From assembly GCF_018141105.1 (NCBI RefSeq), contig NZ_CP054839.1, positions 1,178,001 through 1,242,000 of the forward strand: DNA of 64,000 nucleotides, written 5' to 3'. The notes under the pieces are model-generated. The model saw only the letters and a list, made by a program, of their open reading frames with translations. It ran no database searches and had not been told where the DNA came from. A program made the translations under genes and the position numbers. Below are positions 1 through 7,777 of the stretch, piece after piece. The DNA is from Saccharopolyspora erythraea (GTDB taxonomy: Bacteria > Actinomycetota > Actinomycetes > Mycobacteriales > Pseudonocardiaceae). How positions within the stretch are numbered: position 1 is the first letter of the stretch; each line of letters starts with the position of its first letter.

Positions 1-116
1 GAACGGACCGTGAATCGTTCGGATCGCTTTCCCGGACAGGCGAAAACAGAGAAATGAGTACACGTTCGTGTGGCGCGGCTTGAGATCGCCGGTCGCGGAA
101 GACCAACATTCGCGCC

Positions 117-728
117 GTGCAGAACAAAGAGTGGAAGCTGAAGACTCCGCCGGACACCGAAGTGGCCGTGGCCGAGGACGTTCTCGGCATGCGCGTGCCG
201 CTGGTCCGGGTGCGCCGCGACGGCGGCGGCGGCTGGTCCTTCTTCGGCCCCGGCGACGAGGAAGGCCCCACCAAGCGGACCGTCCTCAGCGCGGTGGTCG
301 GGGCGTGGCCGCACGTCAGCGCGCTGGCCGAGCTGGAGGCGGGCTCGGTCGCGGTGTGGTCGTGGACCCAGCACGGCTGGACCGGCGAGTTCGAGTGCAG
401 GTGCGGCGAGTGCCAGCAGCCGGTCGCGGCCGACCTGGACCGCAAGACGTGGCCGTCGGATCTGCACCCCCACCACATCGTCAGCGTGGAGCAGACGGCG
501 CTGTCCGGCCAGGTCGTGCTCGCCGACATCATCTCCACCGAAGGCGGCATCGCCCTGCTCGGGCCCGGCGAGCACCGGCGGACCAGCGAGAAGATGACTC
601 CGGTCGCGGTGGCCAACGTCATCCGCCGCTGGCCGCACACGATGCACGCGCTGCGCGCGCTCAACGAGGGGCGCGGCATGCGGTGGAACTCCGAGGGCAT
701 GGCCTGGCACGAGTACGTGATCGCCTAG
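117..728 (+). CDS. Hypothetical protein, 203 aa
   Basis: I do not recognise a family. The protein is soluble, with no signal peptide or membrane segment. It has a cysteine cluster CRCGEC around residues 94-99, which could bind a metal, and two similar segments each ending in a Trp-Pro-His motif (VVGAWPHVSAL near residue 62 and VIRRWPHTMHAL near residue 172), suggesting an internal duplication. The GTG start at 117 has no strong ribosome site in front of it, so the true start is uncertain. Codon third positions are strongly G/C as in neighbouring genes, which supports real coding. It is followed by an oppositely oriented gene, so it stands alone or ends an operon that begins before the window. 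Confidence 0.7.
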   Translation: MQNKEWKLKTPPDTEVAVAEDVLGMRVPLVRVRRDGGGGWSFFGPGDEEGPTKRTVLSAVVGAWPHVSALAELEAGSVAVWSWTQHGWTGEFECRCGECQQPVAADLDRKTWPSDLHPHHIVSVEQTALSGQVVLADIISTEGGIALLGPGEHRRTSEKMTPVAVANVIRRWPHTMHALRALNEGRGMRWNSEGMAWHEYVIA

Positions 729-879
729 TGACGACGTCGGGGACCCCGGCGCAGCGGGGTCCCTCCACCGCGGTCGGCGTTTCCCGTTGCGGGAACGGCA
801 AGTCCGGCCGCGGCTCCTGTCGGCCCGTTCCCCTGTTCGCGGGCGTTGCGCGGCCGGGCGGCGGACGGTGTTCCTGCCG

Positions 880-1509
880 TCAGCAGCCGGTGTTCTCCGC
901 CGGGTGGTGGTGCCGCTCGAGCACCCTGGAATACAGCACTTCCAGCAGCCAGCGGCCGAAAAGCGACGAACCGAACTCCCGCGACCGGTCCTCCGGTCGC
1001 AGCACCAGCTCGGCCGGGCCGACCGGTCCGGCGTTGACCGCGCCGATTCCGTAGTAGTCCAGCTCGACCATCCGCCACGGCTTGTACGGGTGGTCGTGGG
1101 GGAGCACCACCGCGCAGGGCGCGAGCGTCATCAGCGTGCCGCAGGCGCGCACCGCGTGCCGGGCCTTGGCGACCGGCACCATGATCCCCAGCAGGTGCAC
1201 CGCCGCGAGCGGCAGGTGGTCGTGCATGCTCGGCTCGGACCAGGAGCGGAACCAGGTCGGGTTGAGCTCGGGTTCCCAGCCGTTGTCGGTGCGCCACCGG
1301 TGGACGTCCGGGCGGATCCTGGCCACAGCGGCGAAGCGGGCGCCGAGCACTTCGACGTCCGGAATGAGATGCCCTTCCCACCCGAGGGCGGTAGCCGCGT
1401 GCTCCAGGTGCTGCACGGCAGCATGGTAATCCGCAGGGCACCTTCGTATACAAGTCCGGTCGTTCCGGGGTGCGGAAGACGTCTCCGAAGAAGTGCGCTC
1501 CCGCTGCAC
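880..1509 (-). CDS. Hypothetical protein, 209 aa
   Basis: No family is recognised. The sequence is rich in Trp and His (GWEPELNPTWFRSWSEP near residues 77-93, PHDHPYKPWRMVELDYYG near 138-155), as in globular soluble enzymes or regulators. There is no signal peptide. The GTG at 1509 gives a polar N-terminus of about 25 residues that may not be translated; an internal GTG near position 1416, before QHLEHAATALGWEG, is an alternative start. It is divergent from the potassium-channel gene at 1579, with about 70 bp between them, so the two may share a control region. Confidence 0.6.
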   Translation of the reverse strand: MQRERTSSETSSAPRNDRTCIRRCPADYHAAVQHLEHAATALGWEGHLIPDVEVLGARFAAVARIRPDVHRWRTDNGWEPELNPTWFRSWSEPSMHDHLPLAAVHLLGIMVPVAKARHAVRACGTLMTLAPCAVVLPHDHPYKPWRMVELDYYGIGAVNAGPVGPAELVLRPEDRSREFGSSLFGRWLLEVLYSRVLERHHHPAENTGC

Positions 1510-1578
1510 CGGCCGGGACCCGAGAAGTTACTGTCGCGGCGTGACCGACCACCGAACCCGCCTCCCGGAGCAAGGGTC

Positions 1579-2691
1579 ATGAGCCCACGCGGCCGTGGGA
1601 TGCGGGCCAACCCGTTCATCGTCGGGCGGTCCGACGACGAGTCCGCCGTCGACCGGCTGACCAGCAGGCCCGACCACGCGCTGGTCGGCGTGATCCGGAT
1701 GCCGGAGGCCACCAGCAGTCCGGTGCAGTCGATCGTCCGCCGCGTCATCGGGGCGATGCTCGCGCTGGCCGCCAGCGTGCTGATCGTCTACCTCGACCGC
1801 GACGGCTACCGGGACGCCGCGGGCGGCGAGCTGAGCCTGCTCGACTGCATCTACTACGCCACGGTGTCGCTTTCCACGACGGGCTACGGTGACATCACGC
1901 CGGTCAGCCCGGAGGCGCGGCTGGTCAACGTCCTGATCATCACGCCGTTGCGGGTGCTGTTCCTGATCGTGCTGGTCGGTACCACGCTGGAGGTGCTCAC
2001 CGAGCGCTCCCGGCAGGCTTTCAAGATCCAACGCTGGAGGTCCAGGGTGCGCGACCACGTGGTCGTCATCGGATACGGAACCAAGGGCCGTTCGGCGGTC
2101 AAGGCGCTGCTCGGCGACGGCCTCGAACCGGGCCGCATCGTGGTCGTCGACACCGACCACACCGCGCTGGAGGCGGCGTCCTCGCTCGGCCTGGTCACCG
2201 TCAACGGGTCGGGCACCCGCTCCGACGTGCTGCGCGTGGCGGGCATCCCGCGGGCGCGGGCCATCGTCGTCGCGCCCGCCCGCGACGACACCGCGGTGCT
2301 GGTGACGCTGACCGCGCGCGAGCTGGCGCCCAAGGCGCAGCTGGTGGCGGCGGTGCGGGAGGCCGAGAACGTGCACCTGCTGCGGCAGTCGGGCGCGGAC
2401 TCGGTCGTGGTGTCCAGCGAGACCGCGGGCCGGCTGCTCGGCATGGCCACCACGACGCCGTCGGTGGTGGAGATGTTCGAGGACCTGCTCACCCCGGACG
2501 TCGGGCTCGCGATCGCCGAGCGCGACGTCGAGCCGGGGGAGGTGGGCGGTTCGCCGCGGCACCTCTCCGACATCGTGCTCGGTGTCGTGCGCGACGGGCA
2601 GCTCTACCGCGTGGACGCGCCGGAGGCCGATGCCATCGAGCAGGGCGACCGCCTGCTCTACGTGAAGAAGGTCAGCCCGGCCGATCGCTGA
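1579..2691 (+). CDS. TrkA-type potassium channel protein (ion channel plus RCK domains)
   Basis: This is a 370-residue potassium channel subunit. The N-terminal membrane part (residues about 50-135) has a first helix (AMLALAASVLIVYL), a pore loop with the filter-like motif STTGYGD, and a second helix (VLFLIVLVGTTLEVL). It is followed by a TrkA-N Rossmann domain beginning VVIGYGTKG, which binds a nucleotide, and a C-terminal TrkA-C domain that ends LYRVDAPEADAIEQGDRLLYV. This order is that of ligand-gated bacterial K+ channels related to MthK and Kch. The ATG at 1579 is chosen because GGAG lies 8 bases upstream; the open frame extends much further upstream but without a plausible ribosome site. 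The role in potassium homeostasis is inferred from the family. Confidence 0.9.
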   Translation: MSPRGRGMRANPFIVGRSDDESAVDRLTSRPDHALVGVIRMPEATSSPVQSIVRRVIGAMLALAASVLIVYLDRDGYRDAAGGELSLLDCIYYATVSLSTTGYGDITPVSPEARLVNVLIITPLRVLFLIVLVGTTLEVLTERSRQAFKIQRWRSRVRDHVVVIGYGTKGRSAVKALLGDGLEPGRIVVVDTDHTALEAASSLGLVTVNGSGTRSDVLRVAGIPRARAIVVAPARDDTAVLVTLTARELAPKAQLVAAVREAENVHLLRQSGADSVVVSSETAGRLLGMATTTPSVVEMFEDLLTPDVGLAIAERDVEPGEVGGSPRHLSDIVLGVVRDGQLYRVDAPEADAIEQGDRLLYVKKVSPADR

Positions 2692-2734
2692 CGACGACGG
2701 CGCGCGGGCGCCCCGATCTGGGAATATCGGTGTT

Positions 2735-3187
2735 GTGGGTAGGCGACGAGGTTCGGCATCGGTTGCGCTGATCCTGCTCGTCCTGGGCGTGCTCGGGATG
2801 GCGGTGGTCGTGCTCACCGGATGGCCCGCGTCGGTGCCGGTCGCCAGCGAGGCAGCCGTGCGGACGCGGCCGGTCAAGGCCACCGTGATCAGCTCGGAGC
2901 CGTGCGGCGCCCGCACCTCCGGTGACGTCGTCGAGGTCACCGTCGACGGCCGGACCACGCGGGCGCGCCTCGACGGCTGCGGTCACACGGCGGGCCAGCA
3001 GCTGGACGTGCGGGTGCCGGTCGACCCGGGCAGCGACTTCGTGGTCCGCCCCGCATCCGAGGGCGACTCGGAATCCGGCGCCGAGGCGCCGGCCCAGCGG
3101 CTGGTCTGGGTGCTGGCGACTCTGGCGGGCGTCGCGGGCGGCGGCTACGGGCTCCTGGTGCGCCCCCGCTCCGCCGTCGTGGGCTAG
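2735..3187 (+). CDS. Small two-helix membrane protein, DUF3592-like
   Basis: A 150-residue protein with an N-terminal hydrophobic helix (ALILLVLGVLGMAVVVLTGW, about residues 10-30), an extracytoplasmic segment of roughly 90 residues containing one Cys pair (SSEPCGA and LDGCGHT), and a second helix near the C-terminus (VLATLAGVAGGGYGLLV). This topology and the beta-rich middle resemble DUF3592 proteins, but the match is weak. The two cysteines could form a disulfide outside the membrane. It lies 43 bp downstream of the potassium channel on the same strand and may be co-transcribed with it. Function unknown. Confidence 0.75.
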   Translation: MGRRRGSASVALILLVLGVLGMAVVVLTGWPASVPVASEAAVRTRPVKATVISSEPCGARTSGDVVEVTVDGRTTRARLDGCGHTAGQQLDVRVPVDPGSDFVVRPASEGDSESGAEAPAQRLVWVLATLAGVAGGGYGLLVRPRSAVVG

Positions 3188-3248
3188 CGCGCTTTCTGCG
3201 GTTGCACGGGCTCGGTTCGTCCCGCTCCCCGTTTCCGCTCACCGGCCG

Positions 3249-4526
3249 TCAGTCGACGTCGGAGGCCGCGGCCAGCCAGGTGTTGCACTCGGTGATGCGG
3301 TTCTTGCTGAAGCCCTGCTCGACCCACGCCTTGTTGGTCGCGGTGCTGCCGTGGTCGGGCTGCTTGTTGTACTCGTCGCCGCGGTTGGAGGAGTCCTCCA
3401 GCGCCGGGAAGATGTAGTCGTTGCTGACCCCGCCGTTCTGCAGCGCGGCCAGCGTCATCCCCTCGAAGCACGTCGCCTGCAGCTCAGAACGCCGGGTCAG
3501 CTCCAGTCCGGCGGGGGTCTCGTAGCCGCCCGCGTTGTAGGTCGCGTCGCCGTAGGCGCTGTTGATCCCGCTCATCCCCTGGATGGCGTGGCCGAACTCG
3601 TGGGCGAACTGGCCCAGGTAGACACCGGCGTCGACGCGTTCCTCGACCTCGGAGTAATACCGGGCGGTCATGTAGATCGTGTGGTTGCCGGGGCAGTACA
3701 TCGCGGTCTGGTTCCACGACCGCGTACCGCACGGACTGTCGATGTCCGAGCCGGTCGTGACGACCGTCGGCGTCTGCGCAGGCAGGTTCGCCGCCTCCAG
3801 CGCGGGTGTCCACGCGGCCATCAGGCACGGCAGCGCCGCCTGGTAGAAGGCGTCCTGCGACGCCACGTCGGTGGAGAAGGAGGGCAGGTCGCACGAGGTG
3901 TTCACGGCGCCGTTGCCCTCGAGGTTGAGCGGGTTGTCGCCGAGCGCGGAAACCGGCTGCGGGCTGCCGCCGGTGTCGAACCCGTCACTGGTCGACGACT
4001 CGGTCTCGCTGCTGTCGGTGGTCGAGGTCTCCGACGAGGAGGTCTCGGAGCTGGTGGTCTCGCTGGAGCTGGTGTCGTCGTAGTCCGATGCGCTGCTGGA
4101 GGAGCTGTAGGACACCGCGACCATGCCGATGGTTCCCACGCCGAGCAGGAAGACGGCGGCGAGCACGACCGCGACGATGGCGCCGGTGTTCTTCTTCGGC
4201 GGGCGCGGACCGAAGTGCTGCGGCGGGAACTGCGGCGGGCCGCCCGGCGGCGGCATCATCGGCGCACCCGGCTGCTGCGGCGGCGCCGCGTAGGGCCTGC
4301 TCATCGGCTGGGTCGCGGACGGCGGCGGGAGAGGGCGCCGCGCGGGAGGCGGCGCGACCGGACGCCGCGGCGGCGCAGCGCCCTGCGGCGGTTGCTGCCG
4401 GGGGCCGGGCTGGTGAGGGCCGGGCTGGTGGGGACCGGCTTGCTGCTGAGGGCCGGCATGCTGGTGAGGACCGGGTCGTTGCTGGGGCCCGGGTCGCTGC
4501 GGAGGCCACGGCGGCGGCTGCGTCAT
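3249..4526 (-). CDS. Membrane-anchored neutral zinc metallopeptidase (YpfJ family)
   Basis: A 425-residue protein in three parts. Residues 1-120 are very rich in Pro, Gln and Gly. One membrane helix follows (AIVAVVLAAVFLLGVGTIGM), then a Ser/Thr/Glu-rich linker. The catalytic domain contains the zinc motif HEFGH, with a downstream ELQATCFEG segment that carries the usual third ligand, plus two Cys-containing loops (CGTRSW, MYCPGNHT). This is the YpfJ / KPN_00809 family of predicted neutral zinc metallopeptidases, here with the active domain outside the cell. The ATG at 4526 starts the Pro-rich tail; the open frame continues to 4907, but that extension overlaps the divergent gene at 4692 and does not look like protein. 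Substrate unknown. Confidence 0.88.
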   Translation of the reverse strand: MTQPPPWPPQRPGPQQRPGPHQHAGPQQQAGPHQPGPHQPGPRQQPPQGAAPPRRPVAPPPARRPLPPPSATQPMSRPYAAPPQQPGAPMMPPPGGPPQFPPQHFGPRPPKKNTGAIVAVVLAAVFLLGVGTIGMVAVSYSSSSSASDYDDTSSSETTSSETSSSETSTTDSSETESSTSDGFDTGGSPQPVSALGDNPLNLEGNGAVNTSCDLPSFSTDVASQDAFYQAALPCLMAAWTPALEAANLPAQTPTVVTTGSDIDSPCGTRSWNQTAMYCPGNHTIYMTARYYSEVEERVDAGVYLGQFAHEFGHAIQGMSGINSAYGDATYNAGGYETPAGLELTRRSELQATCFEGMTLAALQNGGVSNDYIFPALEDSSNRGDEYNKQPDHGSTATNKAWVEQGFSKNRITECNTWLAAASDVD

Positions 4527-4691
4527 GGGCGGTCGACCCCCGAACACCCGAGCCCGGCGCCCGGGCGGGGAAAGTGTCTTATGTGGACGGTGCGGCGCGT
4601 GCTGGTCAGCGCTCGTGGGTCCGTCATCGCCCGAAGTACCCCTTGCCTGTTGCGCCGATTGCGCCGCCGAGCTTAGCCGTGGAGCGCTATC

Positions 4692-6359
4692 GTGCGGGCC
4701 GTGTTCAGAAAACGGGGGCTGACGTCCTTCGCCGTGGCACTGACCGCGACTCTGCTCGGCCTGCTGCCGGGAACCGCATTCGCGCAGGAACAACCGGTGG
4801 AAGGGCTGCCGGGCACGGTCTCCAGCGATGTCGACATGAAGCTGGAGCGCGACGGGAGGCTCTCGGTCACCGAGCGGATCACCGTCCCCGAAGGTGCTCC
4901 CGTGCACCGCAGGATTCCGTTGCGCCAGCCAGCGGGCAGCGGTAGCGAGCGGGTCTTCACCGTGAGCGACGCCCGCGTCGACGGCCCCGGAACCGTCGAC
5001 AGCGCTGACCGCGAGCTGGCGGTCACCCTGCGTCCTGGCGTGTCCACCCTGGCCTACGTCGTCGGCGGTGCGGTCGCCGACGCCGGTGACGTGCAGGACG
5101 TGCGGTGGCAGGTCTCGGGCGGCTGGGACGTCCCGGTCGACCGGGTCGAGGTGTCGTCGTTCCTGTCACCGAAGGTGCCGCAGGGCATCGAGTGCCTTGC
5201 GGGCGAGGTCGGCACCACCGACCAGTGCGACCGCTTCGAGATCAGCCACACCCAGTCCGTCCGTGCGCTCACCTTCGGCCTGGCGCCGGGAGAACGCGTC
5301 GACCTGCTGCTGAAGCTGCCTGCGGGCACTGTGCCGGCGAACGCGGTGGTGGAGGAGGGTTTCAGCTTCGCGCACGCGTTCTCGCTGACCCCGGCGACCG
5401 GCGCAGGCCTGACCGGCATCGGGCTCCTGCTCGTCGGTGGGTTCGGGCTGCTCTGGTACACGAGGGGCCGCGACGTGCGGCTGCTGGCGGGCGACGCGGG
5501 TCCCGTCGAGGTGCTGATGACCGACTCGCGCGGCGGTGTCACCTTCGCCTCGCCCGACGGCGTGCTGCCGGGCCAGATCGGCACCGTGATCGACGAACGC
5601 GTGGACGTCGTCGACGTCACCTCGACGGTTGTCGACCTGGCGGTGCGCAACTACCTGTGGATCGAGGAGCAGGCGGTCGACGGCAGCGACTGGCGGATCG
5701 TGGCCGTCAACGCCCCCGACGACTCGCTGCGCCCGTACGAACGCGCGGTGCACGAACTGGTGCTGCCGCACGGACGCGGCGAAGTCCGCCTCTCCCAACT
5801 GCGCGGGCTCCGGCTCGCCGCGGTGCGCGAACACCTCTACACCGACGTCGTGGACAAGGGCTGGTTCGCCCGGCGGCCCGATGCCGAGCGGAACCTGTTC
5901 TGGTGGGGCGGTATCGGTCTCACCGCGGGTGGCGTGGCGCTGACGGCGGTGCTGGCACTGACGAGTTCGCTGGCGCTGCTGGGAGTCGGCGTCGTGCTCG
6001 GCGGCATCGCGATGACCTTCGGTGCGCGCCTGATGCCCGCGCGCACCGAGCGCGGCAGCGCGCTGGTGGCGCAGGTGCGCGGGCTGCGCGACTACCTGCA
6101 CGGCGTGCCGGCGGAGTCGCTGCCGGTCACCGACCGGGAAACGGTGTTCTCCCGCTCGCTGCCCTACGCCGTCGTGCTCGGTGAAGCCGAGCGCTGGCTG
6201 GAGGAGTTCGCCGAGCTCGACCCGGGCGCCGACGGCACGCCGGGCCTGTACTGGTACGGGGAGTTCGCCGAGGACGGCCACGTCGTGCCGAACCTGCGGC
6301 GCTTCCGGTCCGGGTTCCCGCGCTTCGTCGCAGCCCTCAACTCCGCGTTCGGCAGGTAG
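4692..6359 (+). CDS. DUF2207 domain membrane protein
   Basis: A 555-residue protein with a signal peptide (FAVALTATLLGLLPGTAFAQ), an extracytoplasmic beta-rich DUF2207 region to about residue 215 (DVDMKLERDGRLSVTERITV is characteristic of the family's first strands), a membrane helix (GLTGIGLLLVGGFGLLWY), a cytoplasmic domain of about 150 residues, and a hydrophobic hairpin near residue 405 (ALTAVLALTSSLALLGVGVV). A conserved C-terminal tail follows. The family is widespread in actinobacteria and its biochemical role is unknown. The GTG at 4692 is one possible start; another GTG lies 9 bases downstream. It is divergent from the metallopeptidase gene, with 165 bp between them. Confidence 0.88.
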   Translation: MRAVFRKRGLTSFAVALTATLLGLLPGTAFAQEQPVEGLPGTVSSDVDMKLERDGRLSVTERITVPEGAPVHRRIPLRQPAGSGSERVFTVSDARVDGPGTVDSADRELAVTLRPGVSTLAYVVGGAVADAGDVQDVRWQVSGGWDVPVDRVEVSSFLSPKVPQGIECLAGEVGTTDQCDRFEISHTQSVRALTFGLAPGERVDLLLKLPAGTVPANAVVEEGFSFAHAFSLTPATGAGLTGIGLLLVGGFGLLWYTRGRDVRLLAGDAGPVEVLMTDSRGGVTFASPDGVLPGQIGTVIDERVDVVDVTSTVVDLAVRNYLWIEEQAVDGSDWRIVAVNAPDDSLRPYERAVHELVLPHGRGEVRLSQLRGLRLAAVREHLYTDVVDKGWFARRPDAERNLFWWGGIGLTAGGVALTAVLALTSSLALLGVGVVLGGIAMTFGARLMPARTERGSALVAQVRGLRDYLHGVPAESLPVTDRETVFSRSLPYAVVLGEAERWLEEFAELDPGADGTPGLYWYGEFAEDGHVVPNLRRFRSGFPRFVAALNSAFGR

Positions 6360-6548
6360 CGCACATTCTTCTGATCTTGAAATGCCGTTCCCGGAATCTT
6401 GCGCCACGCGAAAAATCAACTACGGGTAATAGTGGTTGATCGCCGTTGCCGCCCTTTTCGTTACGCGTTCGTCCAACCGTGTGACAAGAACCCGCCGATT
6501 TCCCGCCATCCCGCCCCTGCGGCGGCCTGACCAGCGGTAACAGTTTGA

Positions 6549-6577
6549 CGGGAACCGTTCCCGCGCCTTCGTCGTCA
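6549..6577 (+). promoter_or_regulatory. Predicted ECF sigma factor promoter with overlapping palindrome
   Basis: GGAACC at 6551-6556 is followed by exactly 16 bases and then CGTCA at 6573-6577. This matches the GGAAC-N16-CGTC form used by ECF sigma factors such as mycobacterial SigM. The -35 element lies inside a 15-bp perfect palindrome, CGGGAAC-C-GTTCCCG (6549-6563), which could instead be an operator. The start codon of the first ESX-associated gene is at 6632, giving a leader of about 50 bases. Confidence 0.5.
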
Positions 6578-6631
6578 AGCTAGTGTGTCTTGGGTTGCTG
6601 GGGAGATCAGGACAGTCCGAGGGGGCTGGGG

Positions 6632-7042
6632 ATGACAAGCGCAGAGCAGGTCGGCTTCGTGGCCGCGAAAGAGGGCCTGGCCGCGATCGGCAAGCAGACG
6701 GCCTGGATCAAGGAGCAGTCCGCCGCGGGCAGGCTCGCCCTCGACCCCGAGGCGGCCGAGAAGGCCGCCAAGCACTGCGAGGAGGAGATCCGGGTGCTGG
6801 GTCAGATCCTCAAGGATTCTCGTCAGATCAGCCGCGTGTCCGGTCTGGGCGACTACCCGGACGGCAAGCAACTGGCAAAGCGGTTCGAGGACAAAGCCGA
6901 ATCGGGCGCCGGTGCGTCGCAGCTGATCATCGACATGCAGAAGGAACTGGAGAAACAGGCCGAAGCGTTCCGCGCGGCGGCGAAGGACTACCTGGTGACC
7001 GACGAACAGATCTCTCAGGACTTGCAGCGAGGTATCCAGTGA
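6632..7042 (+). CDS. Small helical protein of an ESX (type VII secretion) accessory cluster
   Basis: A 136-residue, almost fully helical, charged protein with no signal peptide. An aromatic hinge (QTAWIKEQSAAG, about residues 24-35) recalls the WxG turn of WXG100 proteins, but the canonical Trp-x-Gly is absent. The ATG at 6632 follows GAGGGGGCTGGGG, a good ribosome site. Its stop overlaps the GTG of the next gene (GTGA), so translation is probably coupled. The downstream lipoprotein, PPE-like and EspG-like genes suggest a role as a secreted or chaperoned partner; this is inferred from context only. Confidence 0.72.
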   Translation: MTSAEQVGFVAAKEGLAAIGKQTAWIKEQSAAGRLALDPEAAEKAAKHCEEEIRVLGQILKDSRQISRVSGLGDYPDGKQLAKRFEDKAESGAGASQLIIDMQKELEKQAEAFRAAAKDYLVTDEQISQDLQRGIQ

Positions 7043-7569
7043 GTGTGCTTTCCCGGACAGTGATCGTGGCCATCGCCGGTTGCGGTTTGCTCGGTATGAC
7101 CGCCTGCGGCGGAGGTTCAGCGAGCAACGAGCCTGTGCCCACGTCCAAGGCGGTGGGCTCCGGGTTGGCGAGCTTCGACACCTGTGCCTTCCTCGGCGAA
7201 GAAGAGTTGAGTGCAGCGGGCGTGAGTGGTCCTGGAAAGCCGGAGACGCAGCTCAGTTTCGAGCCGGGATGCGCCTACGAGGGTGCGGACCGGTTCGTAA
7301 CCCTCTACAAGAACCAGGAACAGACCGTCGACTCGTATCGGACCGGCGGCAATTGGACGAAGTACGAGCCGGTCACGGTTGCAGGGCGGAACGCGGCGCG
7401 GGCCATCGAGGCGGGGGGCCAGGAAGATCTCGGCTGCACCGTTCTGGTGGATGCCGGAGGAGGAGTCGTGCTTTACGACGTCCAGGGGATCATGGCGGGC
7501 AAGGTCGCCGACCCGTGCGCCGAGGCGGAGAAGATTGCCAACCAGACCGCATCAAGGCTGCCGAAGTAG
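7039..7569 (+). CDS. DUF3558-type lipoprotein
   Basis: A 176-residue secreted lipoprotein. A short signal peptide (VIVAIAGCGLLGMTA) ends in a lipobox with the acylated Cys (LGMTAC, near residue 22), then a Gly/Ser linker and a compact domain with FDTCAFLGEEELSAAG, FEPGCAYEG and LGCTVLVDAG. The paired cysteines and FDTC...CAY pattern match DUF3558 lipoproteins, which are common beside ESX genes in Pseudonocardiaceae. The GTG at 7039 overlaps the previous stop codon. The protein would sit on the outer face of the membrane. Its function is unknown; a part in ESX substrate handling is inferred. Confidence 0.82.
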   Translation: MSVLSRTVIVAIAGCGLLGMTACGGGSASNEPVPTSKAVGSGLASFDTCAFLGEEELSAAGVSGPGKPETQLSFEPGCAYEGADRFVTLYKNQEQTVDSYRTGGNWTKYEPVTVAGRNAARAIEAGGQEDLGCTVLVDAGGGVVLYDVQGIMAGKVADPCAEAEKIANQTASRLPK

Positions 7570-7777
7570 GCGAGGTATGCGGTGAGCGGGCATTCGCGAA
7601 GGTTCGGAGTGGAAGCTCCTTCCTTCGCGTTGCTCGCACTCCCAGCCCGCACAGGGGGTTCCGGCAACGGCGGTGAGTCCGCCGCCGCAAGGCTGCCGGA
7701 GTAGGCGGCGGCGCGGCACGAAAGCGCCGCATCCGCCGCGGGAAAGCAAAAACGAATAGAGGGCAGGAGGGGCAGCG
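7570..7777 (+). other. 208-bp gap inside the ESX cluster with a hairpin and a duplicated gene end
   Basis: No convincing gene is seen. A hairpin pairs CGCGAAGG (7595-7602) with CCTTCGCG (7622-7629). The last codons of the lipoprotein gene (AAGGCTGCCGAAGTAGGCG, about 7554-7572) recur nearly unchanged at about 7689-7707, preceded by a 40-codon frame from a GTG at 7582 that ends AAARLPE. This looks like the relic of a second copy of the gene end. The ribosome site AGGAGGGG before 7778 closes the gap. Confidence 0.5.
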
